This document shows, in pieces, positions 6,756 to 13,867 of a DNA stretch of 17,220 nt. The DNA lies in assembly GCF_937926365.1 (NCBI RefSeq), contig NZ_CALAOH010000084.1, positions 1 through 17,220 of the forward strand, written 5' to 3'. Below the pieces are notes generated by a model that searched no databases, was not told where the DNA came from, and was given only the letters and a program-made list of their open reading frames with translations. The position numbers and the translations under genes are program-made. Source of the DNA: an uncultured Azohydromonas sp. Lineage in GTDB: Bacteria > Pseudomonadota > Gammaproteobacteria > Burkholderiales > Burkholderiaceae_C. The first letter of the stretch is position 1, and each line of letters opens with the position of its first letter.

Positions 6756-7421
6756 TCACCAAGGAATCACGTTCCCCTGCGGGTCGAGGAAGCTCCCGTT
6801 CTGCGCCGGCGTCAGCCCGGCCAGCACGCGGCGCTGCGCCGCCACGCTCTCCTCCACGGACAGCGTGGCCGAGGGCCCGCCCATGTCCGTGCGCACCCAG
6901 CCCGGGTGCAGCGCCACGCAGATCGCGCGGTCCTGCAGCGCCAGCGCCGCGTCCTTGAGCACCGAGTTCAGCGCGGCCTTGGAGGCGCGGTAGAGCCAGG
7001 CCGAGGGCGAGCTGCGCGCGCCGATGGAGGCCATCACCGAGGAGATCACCGCCAGCCTGCCGCCCGGCGCCAAGCCTTCGGCCACCACTGGCAGCAGCCG
7101 CATCGCGCCCAGCACGTTGACGTGCATCACGGCGTCGAAGTCGGCCTGCGTGGGCGGCTCCAGGCCCGCGGTGTCGGGGCCGTAGACGCCGGCGCAGTAA
7201 ACGCCCAAGTCCAGCCCCAGCCCGTCCAGGCGCCAGCTCAGGGACGAAGCGCCGGCCGCGTCCGCCACGTCCAGCGCCCACGCAGTGGCGCCCAGGGCTT
7301 CCACCGCCTTCAGATGCTCCCCGCGCGCCGTGGCCCACACCTGCGCGCCCGCCTCGCGGTACTGGCGCACGAACTCCAGGCCGATGCCGCGCGAGGCGCC
7401 GATCACCAGGACTTTCTGCAT
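6756..7421 (-). CDS. Short-chain dehydrogenase/reductase (C-factor-like SDR)
   Basis: The 221-residue SDR has the cofactor motif GASRGIG (8-14), N102, S127, and the catalytic YRASK (Y144, K148). The HPGWVRTDMGG segment near 172-182 is typical of the CsgA/C-factor-like subgroup. SDRs catalyse NAD(P)-dependent oxidation or reduction of alcohols and ketones; the substrate here is unknown. The usual NNAG structural motif reads YCAG (75-78), an uncommon variation. The start at 7421 is preceded by AAGGAG at a rather long spacing. The thiolase gene ends 94 bp upstream on the same strand, so cotranscription is plausible. A link to beta-ketoacyl metabolism is suggested only by position. Confidence 0.85.
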   Translation of the reverse strand: MQKVLVIGASRGIGLEFVRQYREAGAQVWATARGEHLKAVEALGATAWALDVADAAGASSLSWRLDGLGLDLGVYCAGVYGPDTAGLEPPTQADFDAVMHVNVLGAMRLLPVVAEGLAPGGRLAVISSVMASIGARSSPSAWLYRASKAALNSVLKDAALALQDRAICVALHPGWVRTDMGGPSATLSVEESVAAQRRVLAGLTPAQNGSFLDPQGNVIPW

Positions 7422-7515
7422 CGCTCTCGTTCTCCTTGACCTTCTTCCCTCACCGGCCGCCCACGGGCCACGGCTCGAGCTGGAGCCATGCGGCAATCCG
7501 CGGCCCCGGCCGGCC

Positions 7516-8694
7516 TTACAGCATTTCCAGTGCCACCGCCGTGGCCTCGCCACCGCCGATGCACAGCGAGGCCACGCCGCGCTTGAGGCCGCGCCGGCGC
7601 AACGCGCCCAGCAGCGTCACGACGATGCGCGCGCCGCTGGCGCCGATCGGGTGCCCCAGCGCCACCGCGCCGCCGTGCACATTGACGATTTCGTGCGGCA
7701 GCTCCAGCGCCGACATCGCCGCCATGGTCACGGCGGCGAAGGCCTCGTTGACTTCCCACAGGTCCACCTGCTCCTTGCGCCAGCCGGCCTTCCTCAGCGC
7801 CTTCTCGATCGAGCCCGCCGGCGCGGTGGTGAACAGCTCCGGCGCCTGCGCGTGCACCGCGTGCGCCACGATGCGGGCGATGGGCGCCAGGCCCCGCTGC
7901 GCGGCGGTGGATTCGCGCATCAGCACCAGCGCCGCGGCGCCGTCGGAAATGCTGGAGGCGGTGGCGGCGGTGATGGCGCCGTCCTTCTTGAACGCGGGTT
8001 TCAGGCCGGCAATCCTGTCCAGCCTGGCCTTGAAGGGCTGCTCGTCGTGCTTCACCAGCGTCTCGCCGCCCTTGCCGGGCACGGCCACCGGTGCGATCTC
8101 CCAGTCGAAACTGCCGTCCTCGTTGGCCTTTTTCGCGCGCTGGGTGGAGGCGATCGCATACGCCTCCATGGCCTCGCGCGTGAAGCCGAACTGCGTCACG
8201 CAGGTTTCGGCGAACACGCCCATGGCCTTGCCGCGCTCGTAGGCGTCCTCCAGGCCGTCCAGCGCCATGTGGTCGTACAGGGCGGCGGCGCCGTACTTCA
8301 CGCCCTTGCGCGCGAACACGAGGTGCGGCGCGTTGGTCATGCTCTCCATGCCGCCGGCCACCAGGGCATCGGCGCTGCCGGCCACCAGCATGTCGTGCGC
8401 GAACATCATGGCGCGCATGCCCGAGCCGCACATCTTGGACAGCGTCACGGCGCCGGCGGCATCGGGCAGCCCGGCGCGGCGCAGGGCCTGGCGGGCGGGC
8501 GCCTGGCCCTGGCCGGCCATGAGGCAGTTGCCCATCAGCACCTCGTCCACGGCGTCGCCGGGCAGCGCGGCGCGCTCGACGGCGGCGCGGATGGCCACGG
8601 CACCCAGCTCCCAGGCCTGCAGCGAGGCGAAGTCGCCCAGCAGGCCACCAATGGGGGTGCGGGCAGCGGAGACGATGACGACGGAATCGGCCAT
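7516..8694 (-). CDS. Acetyl-CoA C-acetyltransferase (thiolase)
   Basis: This 392-residue thiolase is of usual family length. It either condenses two acetyl-CoA to acetoacetyl-CoA, as in polyhydroxybutyrate or ketone metabolism, or cleaves 3-ketoacyl-CoA. The nucleophile is C89 in KMCGSGM. The other active-site residues are N316 in NEAFA, H348 in GGAVALGHPIGASGAR, and C378 in CIGGGEA, and all are intact. Sequence resembles biosynthetic acetyl-CoA acetyltransferases rather than FadA partners, and no FadB-like gene is nearby. An AGGAG ribosome binding site precedes the ATG. It sits downstream of aceK and the small membrane protein, consistent with acetyl-CoA-centred metabolism, but phaB or phaC are not adjacent. 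Confidence 0.93.
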   Translation of the reverse strand: MADSVVIVSAARTPIGGLLGDFASLQAWELGAVAIRAAVERAALPGDAVDEVLMGNCLMAGQGQAPARQALRRAGLPDAAGAVTLSKMCGSGMRAMMFAHDMLVAGSADALVAGGMESMTNAPHLVFARKGVKYGAAALYDHMALDGLEDAYERGKAMGVFAETCVTQFGFTREAMEAYAIASTQRAKKANEDGSFDWEIAPVAVPGKGGETLVKHDEQPFKARLDRIAGLKPAFKKDGAITAATASSISDGAAALVLMRESTAAQRGLAPIARIVAHAVHAQAPELFTTAPAGSIEKALRKAGWRKEQVDLWEVNEAFAAVTMAAMSALELPHEIVNVHGGAVALGHPIGASGARIVVTLLGALRRRGLKRGVASLCIGGGEATAVALEML

Positions 8695-8724
8695 GGCGGG
8701 CTCCTCTCTTCTTCCGGTGACGGA

Positions 8725-9213
8725 TCAGGGGGACAGGATGGCACCACGCTCCTGCTGCGCGATGTCGCGGATGTACTGCTGGAAGTCGGGGTCTTCGCCG
8801 CGCAGCAGCAGCGGCAGGGCGTTGAAGAAGTCTCCGCGCCGGCACCACTCGCGCATGTAGTCGTCCCAGGAGTTCCAGCGCCGTGCCTCGGTGGGGCTCA
8901 TCTCCGGCTTGTAGGCCACCAGGTAGGCGCGCTCGAACAGCGAGATCAGCATGTCGAAGATCACGAGCATGCGCTCGTTCTGCTCCGGAGTCGGGTTGGG
9001 CAGCGCCTGCGCGCTGCGCAGCTGCAGATCGGCGTTGGCCAGCACGGTCTTGAGGAAGTCGTTGTAGGCGTCCGAGAGGTGCTGGTAGGCCTCCTCTTCC
9101 TCGTTCTCGCGCTCCTTGCGCTGCTCGTGCAGGAACACCCACACGGCAAAGGGCAGGCCGAAGACGGTGACGGCGTAGCTGCCCAGCTCCAGCGCCTGGC
9201 TCAGCGCCTCCAT
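8725..9213 (-). CDS. Membrane-anchored protein of unknown function
   Basis: I do not recognise a named family for this 162-residue protein. A single hydrophobic segment (about residues 11-28) is followed by a charged stretch, HEQRKERENEEEE, so the protein is probably anchored by its N-terminus with a cytoplasmic, helix-rich remainder (YQHLSDAYNDFLKTVL, then a segment rich in aromatic and acidic residues near W113-W123). No signal peptidase site or catalytic motif is evident. The ATG at 9213 has no clear ribosome binding site, and a GTG two codons upstream is an alternative. Codon use resembles its neighbours. It lies 44 bp after aceK and 30 bp before the thiolase gene, so it is probably cotranscribed with both. 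Confidence 0.75.
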   Translation of the reverse strand: MEALSQALELGSYAVTVFGLPFAVWVFLHEQRKERENEEEEAYQHLSDAYNDFLKTVLANADLQLRSAQALPNPTPEQNERMLVIFDMLISLFERAYLVAYKPEMSPTEARRWNSWDDYMREWCRRGDFFNALPLLLRGEDPDFQQYIRDIAQQERGAILSP

Positions 9214-9257
9214 GTCCACGCCCGCGCGCCCCGCCCGCCCGAAAGTCCCCGCCCGCC

Positions 9258-11099
9258 TCAGCCTTGCGGCTCGGCCATGGCGTCCCACTCGGACGCGGCG
9301 GCCCGGGCCGCGCGCTGGTGGACGAAGCGCTTGTGCGGGTCGTAGGGGAAGACGTCGTGCACGTGCCCGGCCAGGATGCGCTGCTTGTGCGCGTTCCAGA
9401 ACCCGGCGTCGAGCAGCTCGGCGTGGTGCTTCATGAACACCTCGCGCACGCTGGCGTTGCCCAGCAGAAAGGGCGCGAAGGTTTCGGGGAACACGTCCTT
9501 GGGGCCCACGTGGTACCAGATCTCGCCCGACATCTCCTCCTCCTCGGTGCGCGGCGTGGGCACCTTGCGGAAGTTGCAGTCGGTCAGGTATTCGATCTCG
9601 TCGTAGTCGTAGAACACGACCTTGCCGTTGCGCGTGACGCCGAAATTCTTCCACAGCATGTCGCCGGGGAAGATGTTGGCCGCCACCAGGTCCTTGATGG
9701 CGTTGCCGTACTCGACCACCGCGTGCTCGATCTGCTCGGGCGTGCCCTCCTGCAGGAAGATGTTCAGCGGGACCATCCGGCGCTCGATGTACACGTGCTT
9801 GAGGATCACCTCCAGCTGCCCGTCGCCGTCGCGGTCGGAGATCTCCACCAGGCTGGGGCAGTGGTGCAGCAGTTCCTCCACCAGCGCGTCCTCGAAGCGC
9901 GCGCGCGGGAAGGCCACGTTGCTGTACTCCAGCGTGTCGGCCATGCGCCCGACGCGGTCGTGCGTCTTCACCAGCTGGTACTTGCCCTGGACGAGCTCGC
10001 GGGTGGTCTCCTTCGGTGCCGGATAGAAGTCCTTGATGCACTTGAAGACGAAGGGAAAGCTGGGCAGGTCGAACACCAGCATCACCATGCCCTTGATGCC
10101 CGGCGCGATGCGGAACTTGTCGGTCGAGTGGCGCTGGTGGTAGAGGAAGTCGCGGTAGAACAGGTTCTTGCCCTGCTTCTGCAGGCCCAGGGCGCTGTAG
10201 ATCTCCGAGCGCGGCTTGCGCGGCATCAGGCTGCGCAAAAACTGCACGTAGGCCGCGGGAATCTCCATGTCCACCATGAAGTACGCGCGCGCGAAGCTGA
10301 ACAGCAGCAGCAGGTCCTCCTCGCCGAAGAGCACCGCGTCGATGGCCAGCGTGCGGCCCTCCTGGGCGTGCAGCACCGGCAGCGCGAAGGAGGTCTCGTG
10401 GAAGCCGTTGACGATCTTGCCCACGATGTAGCCGCCCTTGTTGCGGAAGAACATCGAGGACAGGACCTGGATCTGGAAGTTGGTGCGCCAGCGCGTGTCG
10501 CCGAGCTGGCGCCGTATCGCCTCCAGCACGTCGTCGATGTCGCGGTCCAGGTTCTCGAAGGGCAGGCTCAGCTGGAAGTTGTGGACGATGCGCAGCAGCG
10601 TCTCGCGCAGCGTGGCCGGCGTCGGGTAGTAGGCGCGGTAGGTAGGCGCGGCGGCGGGCTCGTCGTTCTCGATGTACTCGGTCGAGACCGCCGGGCGCAC
10701 GAAGATGAAGTCGTTGTGGAAGTAACTGCGGTGCAGGATCTTGGTCGTGACCGAGTTGAAGAAGGTTTCGGCCAGCTCGGGCTGGTGATGGTTGGTCAGC
10801 AGCCCGATGTAGTGCAGCTTCACCTGCTGCCAGGTGTCCATGGGCAGCTTGGAGGCCTGGAATTCGGTCTGCAGCCGCTCCGCGGCCTCCTCCACCCGCT
10901 TGGCGTAGAACTCGATGCGCTCGCGCTGCGCGCGCTGCTGGCCATGCCAGTCCGCCGCCTCGAAGCGCTGCTTGGCCGCGGCGCTGGTCTCGCGGAACAG
11001 CCGGTAGTGGCGGTTGAACCCCTCCAGCAGCGCCCCGGCGATGGCGTAGGCGCGGCTGTCGTCCAGCAGGCGCGGGAACAGATGGGGGTTGTTGAGCAT
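9258..11099 (-). CDS. aceK: Isocitrate dehydrogenase kinase/phosphatase
   Basis: AceK phosphorylates isocitrate dehydrogenase to divert isocitrate into the glyoxylate bypass during growth on acetate or fatty acids, and also removes the phosphate. The 613-residue protein matches AceK along its length. The ATP-binding stretch APGIKGMV is at 332-339 and the likely ATP-contacting lysine is K353. The HDRVGRMADT segment ends at D388, which by offset corresponds to E. coli Asp371, reported to be needed for phosphatase activity. The catalytic-loop-like GDMLWKNFG (D480, N485) and YDYDE near 497-501 follow. The ATG at 11099 has GGAG upstream and fits the family N-terminus. In E. coli aceK follows aceBA; here the isocitrate lyase and malate synthase genes are not adjacent, and carbonic anhydrase precedes it by 44 bp. 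Confidence 0.97.
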   Translation of the reverse strand: MLNNPHLFPRLLDDSRAYAIAGALLEGFNRHYRLFRETSAAAKQRFEAADWHGQQRAQRERIEFYAKRVEEAAERLQTEFQASKLPMDTWQQVKLHYIGLLTNHHQPELAETFFNSVTTKILHRSYFHNDFIFVRPAVSTEYIENDEPAAAPTYRAYYPTPATLRETLLRIVHNFQLSLPFENLDRDIDDVLEAIRRQLGDTRWRTNFQIQVLSSMFFRNKGGYIVGKIVNGFHETSFALPVLHAQEGRTLAIDAVLFGEEDLLLLFSFARAYFMVDMEIPAAYVQFLRSLMPRKPRSEIYSALGLQKQGKNLFYRDFLYHQRHSTDKFRIAPGIKGMVMLVFDLPSFPFVFKCIKDFYPAPKETTRELVQGKYQLVKTHDRVGRMADTLEYSNVAFPRARFEDALVEELLHHCPSLVEISDRDGDGQLEVILKHVYIERRMVPLNIFLQEGTPEQIEHAVVEYGNAIKDLVAANIFPGDMLWKNFGVTRNGKVVFYDYDEIEYLTDCNFRKVPTPRTEEEEMSGEIWYHVGPKDVFPETFAPFLLGNASVREVFMKHHAELLDAGFWNAHKQRILAGHVHDVFPYDPHKRFVHQRAARAAASEWDAMAEPQG

Positions 11100-11143
11100 C
11101 GAGGTCTCCGGTCCTGGTGTCGCGTGTGCTCGGCCCTCGGCGA

Positions 11144-11965
11144 TCAGGCTTCGGGCGGCACCTCCGCCGACGCCTCGCGACCGCGCCGGCGGCCGCGCCC
11201 GGACTCGGCTTCGGCCCCCGACTCCGCCTCGGCCTGCGGCGCCGGCGCGGGCGTGGGAGCCGGCGGCGCGGGTGCCGGGGTGGGCGCGGAAGCCTGCGCC
11301 GCCTGCAGCGCCTCCACGCGCCGGTACAGCGCCTGCAGCGCCTGCTCGTAGGCCGGGACCACGTCGTCGGGGCCACTGACGTTCATGCACAGGTCCTGCA
11401 GCAGCCCGTTGTGCAGGCCGTACACCCAGCCATGCACCACCACGCTCTGGCCGCGCAGCCAGGCGTCCTTGACCACCGTGGTCTGGCACACGTTGAGCGC
11501 CTGCTCCAGCACGTTGAGCTCGCACAGGGCGTCGATGCGCAGTTCCACCGGGATGCTGAAGAGCCAATCGCGGTGCTTGTCGCGCACGTCCTGCACGTGG
11601 CGCAGCCAGTTGTCCACCAGGCCCACGCGCAGGTCGTTGAGCGCGGCCTTGACGCCGCCGCAGTTGGAGTGGCCCACCACGATGACGTGCTCCACCCGCA
11701 GCGCGTCCACCGCGAACTGCAGCACCGACAGGCAGTTGAGGTCCGAATGCGCCACCACATTGGCTACGTTGCGGTGCACGAACAGCTCGCCCGGCAACAG
11801 CCCGACCAGTTCGTTGGCCGGCACGCGCGAATCGGCACAGCCGATCCACAGGTACTGCGGCGACTGCTGCTTGAGCAGGCGCGAGAAGAATCCGGGCTCG
11901 CGCGCCTCGGTCTGGTCGGCCCACTGGCGGTTGCGCTCGAAGAGATCCTTGAGTTCGTTGATCAT
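11144..11965 (-). CDS. can: Beta-class carbonic anhydrase with Pro/Ala-rich tail
   Basis: This enzyme interconverts CO2 and bicarbonate in the cytoplasm. Zinc ligands and catalytic dyad are visible: C43 and D45 with R47 in CADSR, H99 and C102 in GHSNCGG. The core domain (residues 1 to about 222) matches E. coli Can-type enzymes, which end near residue 220. A tail of about 50 residues follows: alternating Ala/Pro (227-243), then acidic (244-255), then basic RGRRRGR (257-263), predicted to be disordered. The tail remains in frame to the stop with similar codon use, so it is probably real. No ribosome binding site is clear before the ATG at 11965. It lies directly upstream of aceK; bicarbonate supply for anaplerotic carboxylation is a possible link (inference). 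Confidence 0.93.
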   Translation of the reverse strand: MINELKDLFERNRQWADQTEAREPGFFSRLLKQQSPQYLWIGCADSRVPANELVGLLPGELFVHRNVANVVAHSDLNCLSVLQFAVDALRVEHVIVVGHSNCGGVKAALNDLRVGLVDNWLRHVQDVRDKHRDWLFSIPVELRIDALCELNVLEQALNVCQTTVVKDAWLRGQSVVVHGWVYGLHNGLLQDLCMNVSGPDDVVPAYEQALQALYRRVEALQAAQASAPTPAPAPPAPTPAPAPQAEAESGAEAESGRGRRRGREASAEVPPEA

Positions 11966-12046
11966 GGCAGAGGGGGACGTTGCTGAGGAAACGGGGGGCG
12001 GGATGCGCGCCCGATCGGCGCGCCGGCGGAGGTGTCGCGGCGGGCG

Positions 12047-12502
12047 TCAGCCGCGCACGTCGGGGCGGCCCTGCACCGTCATCATGGTGGCGGTCATGGT
12101 GGCGACGAGCTTCTCGGGGCCGCCGGGCTCGTGCTGCAGCGCGCGGCCCTCGACCACGCTGATGGTGCGCCCGGCCTTGAGCACGCGGCCCTCGCAGCGC
12201 AGCCACGGGCCCTGCGCGGGCGCGAGCAGGTTGACCTTGAATTCGATCGACAGCACCGAGGCGTCGGCGGGCATGAGGGAGAAGGCGGCGTAGCCGCAGG
12301 CCGAGTCCAGCGCCGTGGTCAGCATGCCGGCGTGCATGAAGCCGTGCTGCTGTGCCAGCTCGGGCCTGTGGCGCAGCACGATCACCACGTGGCCCGGCGA
12401 TACCGCCTCCAGCGTGGCGCCCAGGGTGTGCATGGCACCCTGGCGCGCGAAGTTGTCGCGTACGCGCTGGGCATAGCCGGCGTCTGCGGGAACGAAGCTC
12501 AT
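12047..12502 (-). CDS. PaaI-like hotdog-fold thioesterase
   Basis: The 151-residue protein shows the hotdog thioesterase pattern: HGFMHAG at 53-59, then D66 in the central helix (TALDSACGYAA), and the strand IEFKVNLLAPAQG. Such enzymes hydrolyse acyl- or aryl-CoA thioesters, and substrate preference cannot be read from the sequence. The ATG at 12502 is preferred over the adjacent upstream TTG because GGAGG sits four bases before the ATG, a proper spacing. It is the first gene of the minus-strand run that continues into carbonic anhydrase 81 bp later. The promoter probably lies in the 62-bp divergent gap shared with the MBL-fold gene. Confidence 0.85.
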   Translation of the reverse strand: MSFVPADAGYAQRVRDNFARQGAMHTLGATLEAVSPGHVVIVLRHRPELAQQHGFMHAGMLTTALDSACGYAAFSLMPADASVLSIEFKVNLLAPAQGPWLRCEGRVLKAGRTISVVEGRALQHEPGGPEKLVATMTATMMTVQGRPDVRG

Positions 12503-12551
12503 CAATCCTCCAGGTACTCGGCGCGGATCCCCGGATTTTAGGGGGGCTGAC

Positions 12552-12557
12552 TACACT
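12552..12557 (+). promoter_or_regulatory. Possible -10 element for a leaderless MBL-fold transcript
   Basis: TACACT matches the TATAAT consensus at four of six positions and ends eight bases before the ATG at 12565, so transcription would start at or next to the A of the start codon. No Shine-Dalgarno sequence is visible upstream of this ATG. No convincing -35 hexamer stands 16-18 bases upstream, which keeps the call weak. Confidence 0.3.
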
Positions 12558-12564
12558 GCCCCGG

Positions 12565-13623
12565 ATGAGCACGCCGCAGGACCAAGCCCTCCACTATCCG
12601 CTGGGCGACCAGTTGCCCTCCCCCGGCCAGACGCTGGACCTGGCGCCCGGCGTGCGCTGGGTGCGCATGGGGCTGCCCTTCGCGCTGGACCACGTCAACC
12701 TCTGGCTGCTGCGCGACCGCATCGACGGCGTGGACGGCTGGACCGCGGTGGACACCGGCATCGCCAACGACGCCACGCGTGCGGCCTGGGAACAGCTCTT
12801 CCGCGAGGGCCTGGACGGCCTGCCGCTGCTGCGCCTGGTCGTGACGCACATGCACCCCGACCACATCGGGCTGGCGCAGTGGCTCACCGCGCGCTGGAAC
12901 TGCCGGCTGTGGATCAGCGCCACCGACTACCACGCGGCCTGCACCGGCAGCCGCAGCGTCACCGGCCACGGCGGCGCTGCGGCGGCGGAGTTCTTCGGCC
13001 GCCACGGCTTGTCCGACCCCGAGGCGTTGGAGAAGGTGCGCCAGCGCGGCGGCTACTACGCCAGCATGGTGCCGGAGGTACCCACGCAGTTCGCGCGGCT
13101 GCTCGACGGCCAGCGGCTGCGCATCGGTGAGCACGACTGGCACTGCATCGCCGGCCACGGCCACGCGCCCGAGCACATCAGCCTGCACTGCCCGGCGCTG
13201 GGGGTGCTGATCTCGGGAGACATGCTGCTGCCGCGCATCTCCACCAACGTCAGCGTGCTGGACCAGGAGCCCGAGGCCAACCCGCTGCCGCTGTACCTGG
13301 ACTCGCTGGAGCGCCTGGCGGTCCTGCCGGCCGAGACGCTCGTGCTGCCCTCGCATGGGAAACCCTTCGTCGGCATCGGGCCGCGCGTGGCGCAGTTGCG
13401 CGAGCACCATGAAAAGCGGCTGCAGGAGGTGCTGCAGGCCTGCGCCGCGCAGCCGCTGCATGCCGCGGGGCTGCTGCCGGTACTGTTCCGCCGTCCGCTG
13501 GACCTGCACCAGACCACGTTCGCCATGGGCGAAGCCATCGCGCACCTGCATGCGCTGTGGCAGGAGGGTCGGCTGCAGCGCCTGGCGGGCCCGGACGGCG
13601 TCTGGCGCTTCGCGCCGCCCTGA
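12565..13623 (+). CDS. Metallo-beta-lactamase-fold hydrolase
   Basis: The 352-residue protein has the MBL metal-site motif THMHPDH (H95, H97, D99, H100). Further ligand candidates are H200 in GHGHAPEH, D219 in SGDM and H264 in PSHGKP, so a complete dinuclear site is present. The C-terminal 80 or so residues resemble the small helical domain found in LACTB2-like and related hydrolases. Possible substrates include thioesters, lactones or phosphodiesters; none can be singled out. The ATG at 12565 is the first in frame at the start of the family-like N-terminus, without a Shine-Dalgarno site. It diverges from the thioesterase gene. A structured 244-bp gap follows. Confidence 0.88.
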   Translation: MSTPQDQALHYPLGDQLPSPGQTLDLAPGVRWVRMGLPFALDHVNLWLLRDRIDGVDGWTAVDTGIANDATRAAWEQLFREGLDGLPLLRLVVTHMHPDHIGLAQWLTARWNCRLWISATDYHAACTGSRSVTGHGGAAAAEFFGRHGLSDPEALEKVRQRGGYYASMVPEVPTQFARLLDGQRLRIGEHDWHCIAGHGHAPEHISLHCPALGVLISGDMLLPRISTNVSVLDQEPEANPLPLYLDSLERLAVLPAETLVLPSHGKPFVGIGPRVAQLREHHEKRLQEVLQACAAQPLHAAGLLPVLFRRPLDLHQTTFAMGEAIAHLHALWQEGRLQRLAGPDGVWRFAPP

Positions 13624-13632
13624 GCGCACCAC

Positions 13633-13669
13633 AAAAAAAGAAGGGCCTGCCACTTGCGTGGACAGGCCC
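13633..13669 (-). terminator. Minus-strand intrinsic terminator
   Basis: Read on the minus strand, a 7-bp stem (GGGCCTG/CAGGCCC) plus four more pairs, with one bulged base and a TTGC/GCAA loop, is followed by TTCTTTTTTT (from the A run at 13633-13639). It would end minus-strand transcripts about 200 bases beyond the stop of the YgjP-like gene, or those of any small RNA made from the gap. Confidence 0.8.
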
Positions 13670-13791
13670 AGTGGTGCACCGCCCTCGCCGTCGGACGCGG
13701 CCTCCTCCCGCGGTGCACGCCGTCATGGACAGCGTGGTGACAGTTTGCGACAGACCCTGTATTCCGACTCCACCAAAGACGGGGGATGGTC

Positions 13792-13852
13792 GTGACGGAT
13801 GCACGGCAATGCGCTAGCGCACGGTAACAGGCACAAGCCAGCTTTCCGTCAC
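13792..13852. repeat. Nested inverted repeats in the convergent gap
   Basis: GTGACGGA (13792-13799) and TCCGTCAC (13845-13852) are perfect 8-bp inverted copies. They enclose the 12-bp perfect palindrome TGCGCTAGCGCA (13810-13821) and a short GGC-ACAA-GCC hairpin (13831-13840). The arrangement can fold on either strand. It matches no RNA family I can name. It lies between two convergent genes, next to the stop of the YgjP-like gene. Confidence 0.5.
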
Positions 13853-13867
13853 CGCCTGAAAACTTGC

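Noticed and set aside
9264..11351. Long plus-strand open frame opposite aceK and the carbonic anhydrase tail
   Set aside because: AceK motifs are continuous on the minus strand; the opposite frame has only composition-driven low complexity.
8725..11376. Long minus-strand frame joining the membrane protein to sequence inside aceK and carbonic anhydrase
   Set aside because: Upstream of 9213 this frame is an Arg/Pro-rich out-of-frame reading of aceK; only the 3' 162 codons look like a real protein.
13761..13775. tRNA or tmRNA 3'-end-like sequence ATTCCGACTCCACCA, possible attachment site
   Set aside because: No T-arm consensus GTTCRA, no pairing acceptor strand and no cloverleaf upstream; no integrase or second copy in the window.
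13725..13817. Short plus-strand frame of 30 codons in the convergent gap
   Set aside because: No ribosome binding site and no recognisable features; it overlaps the inverted repeats.
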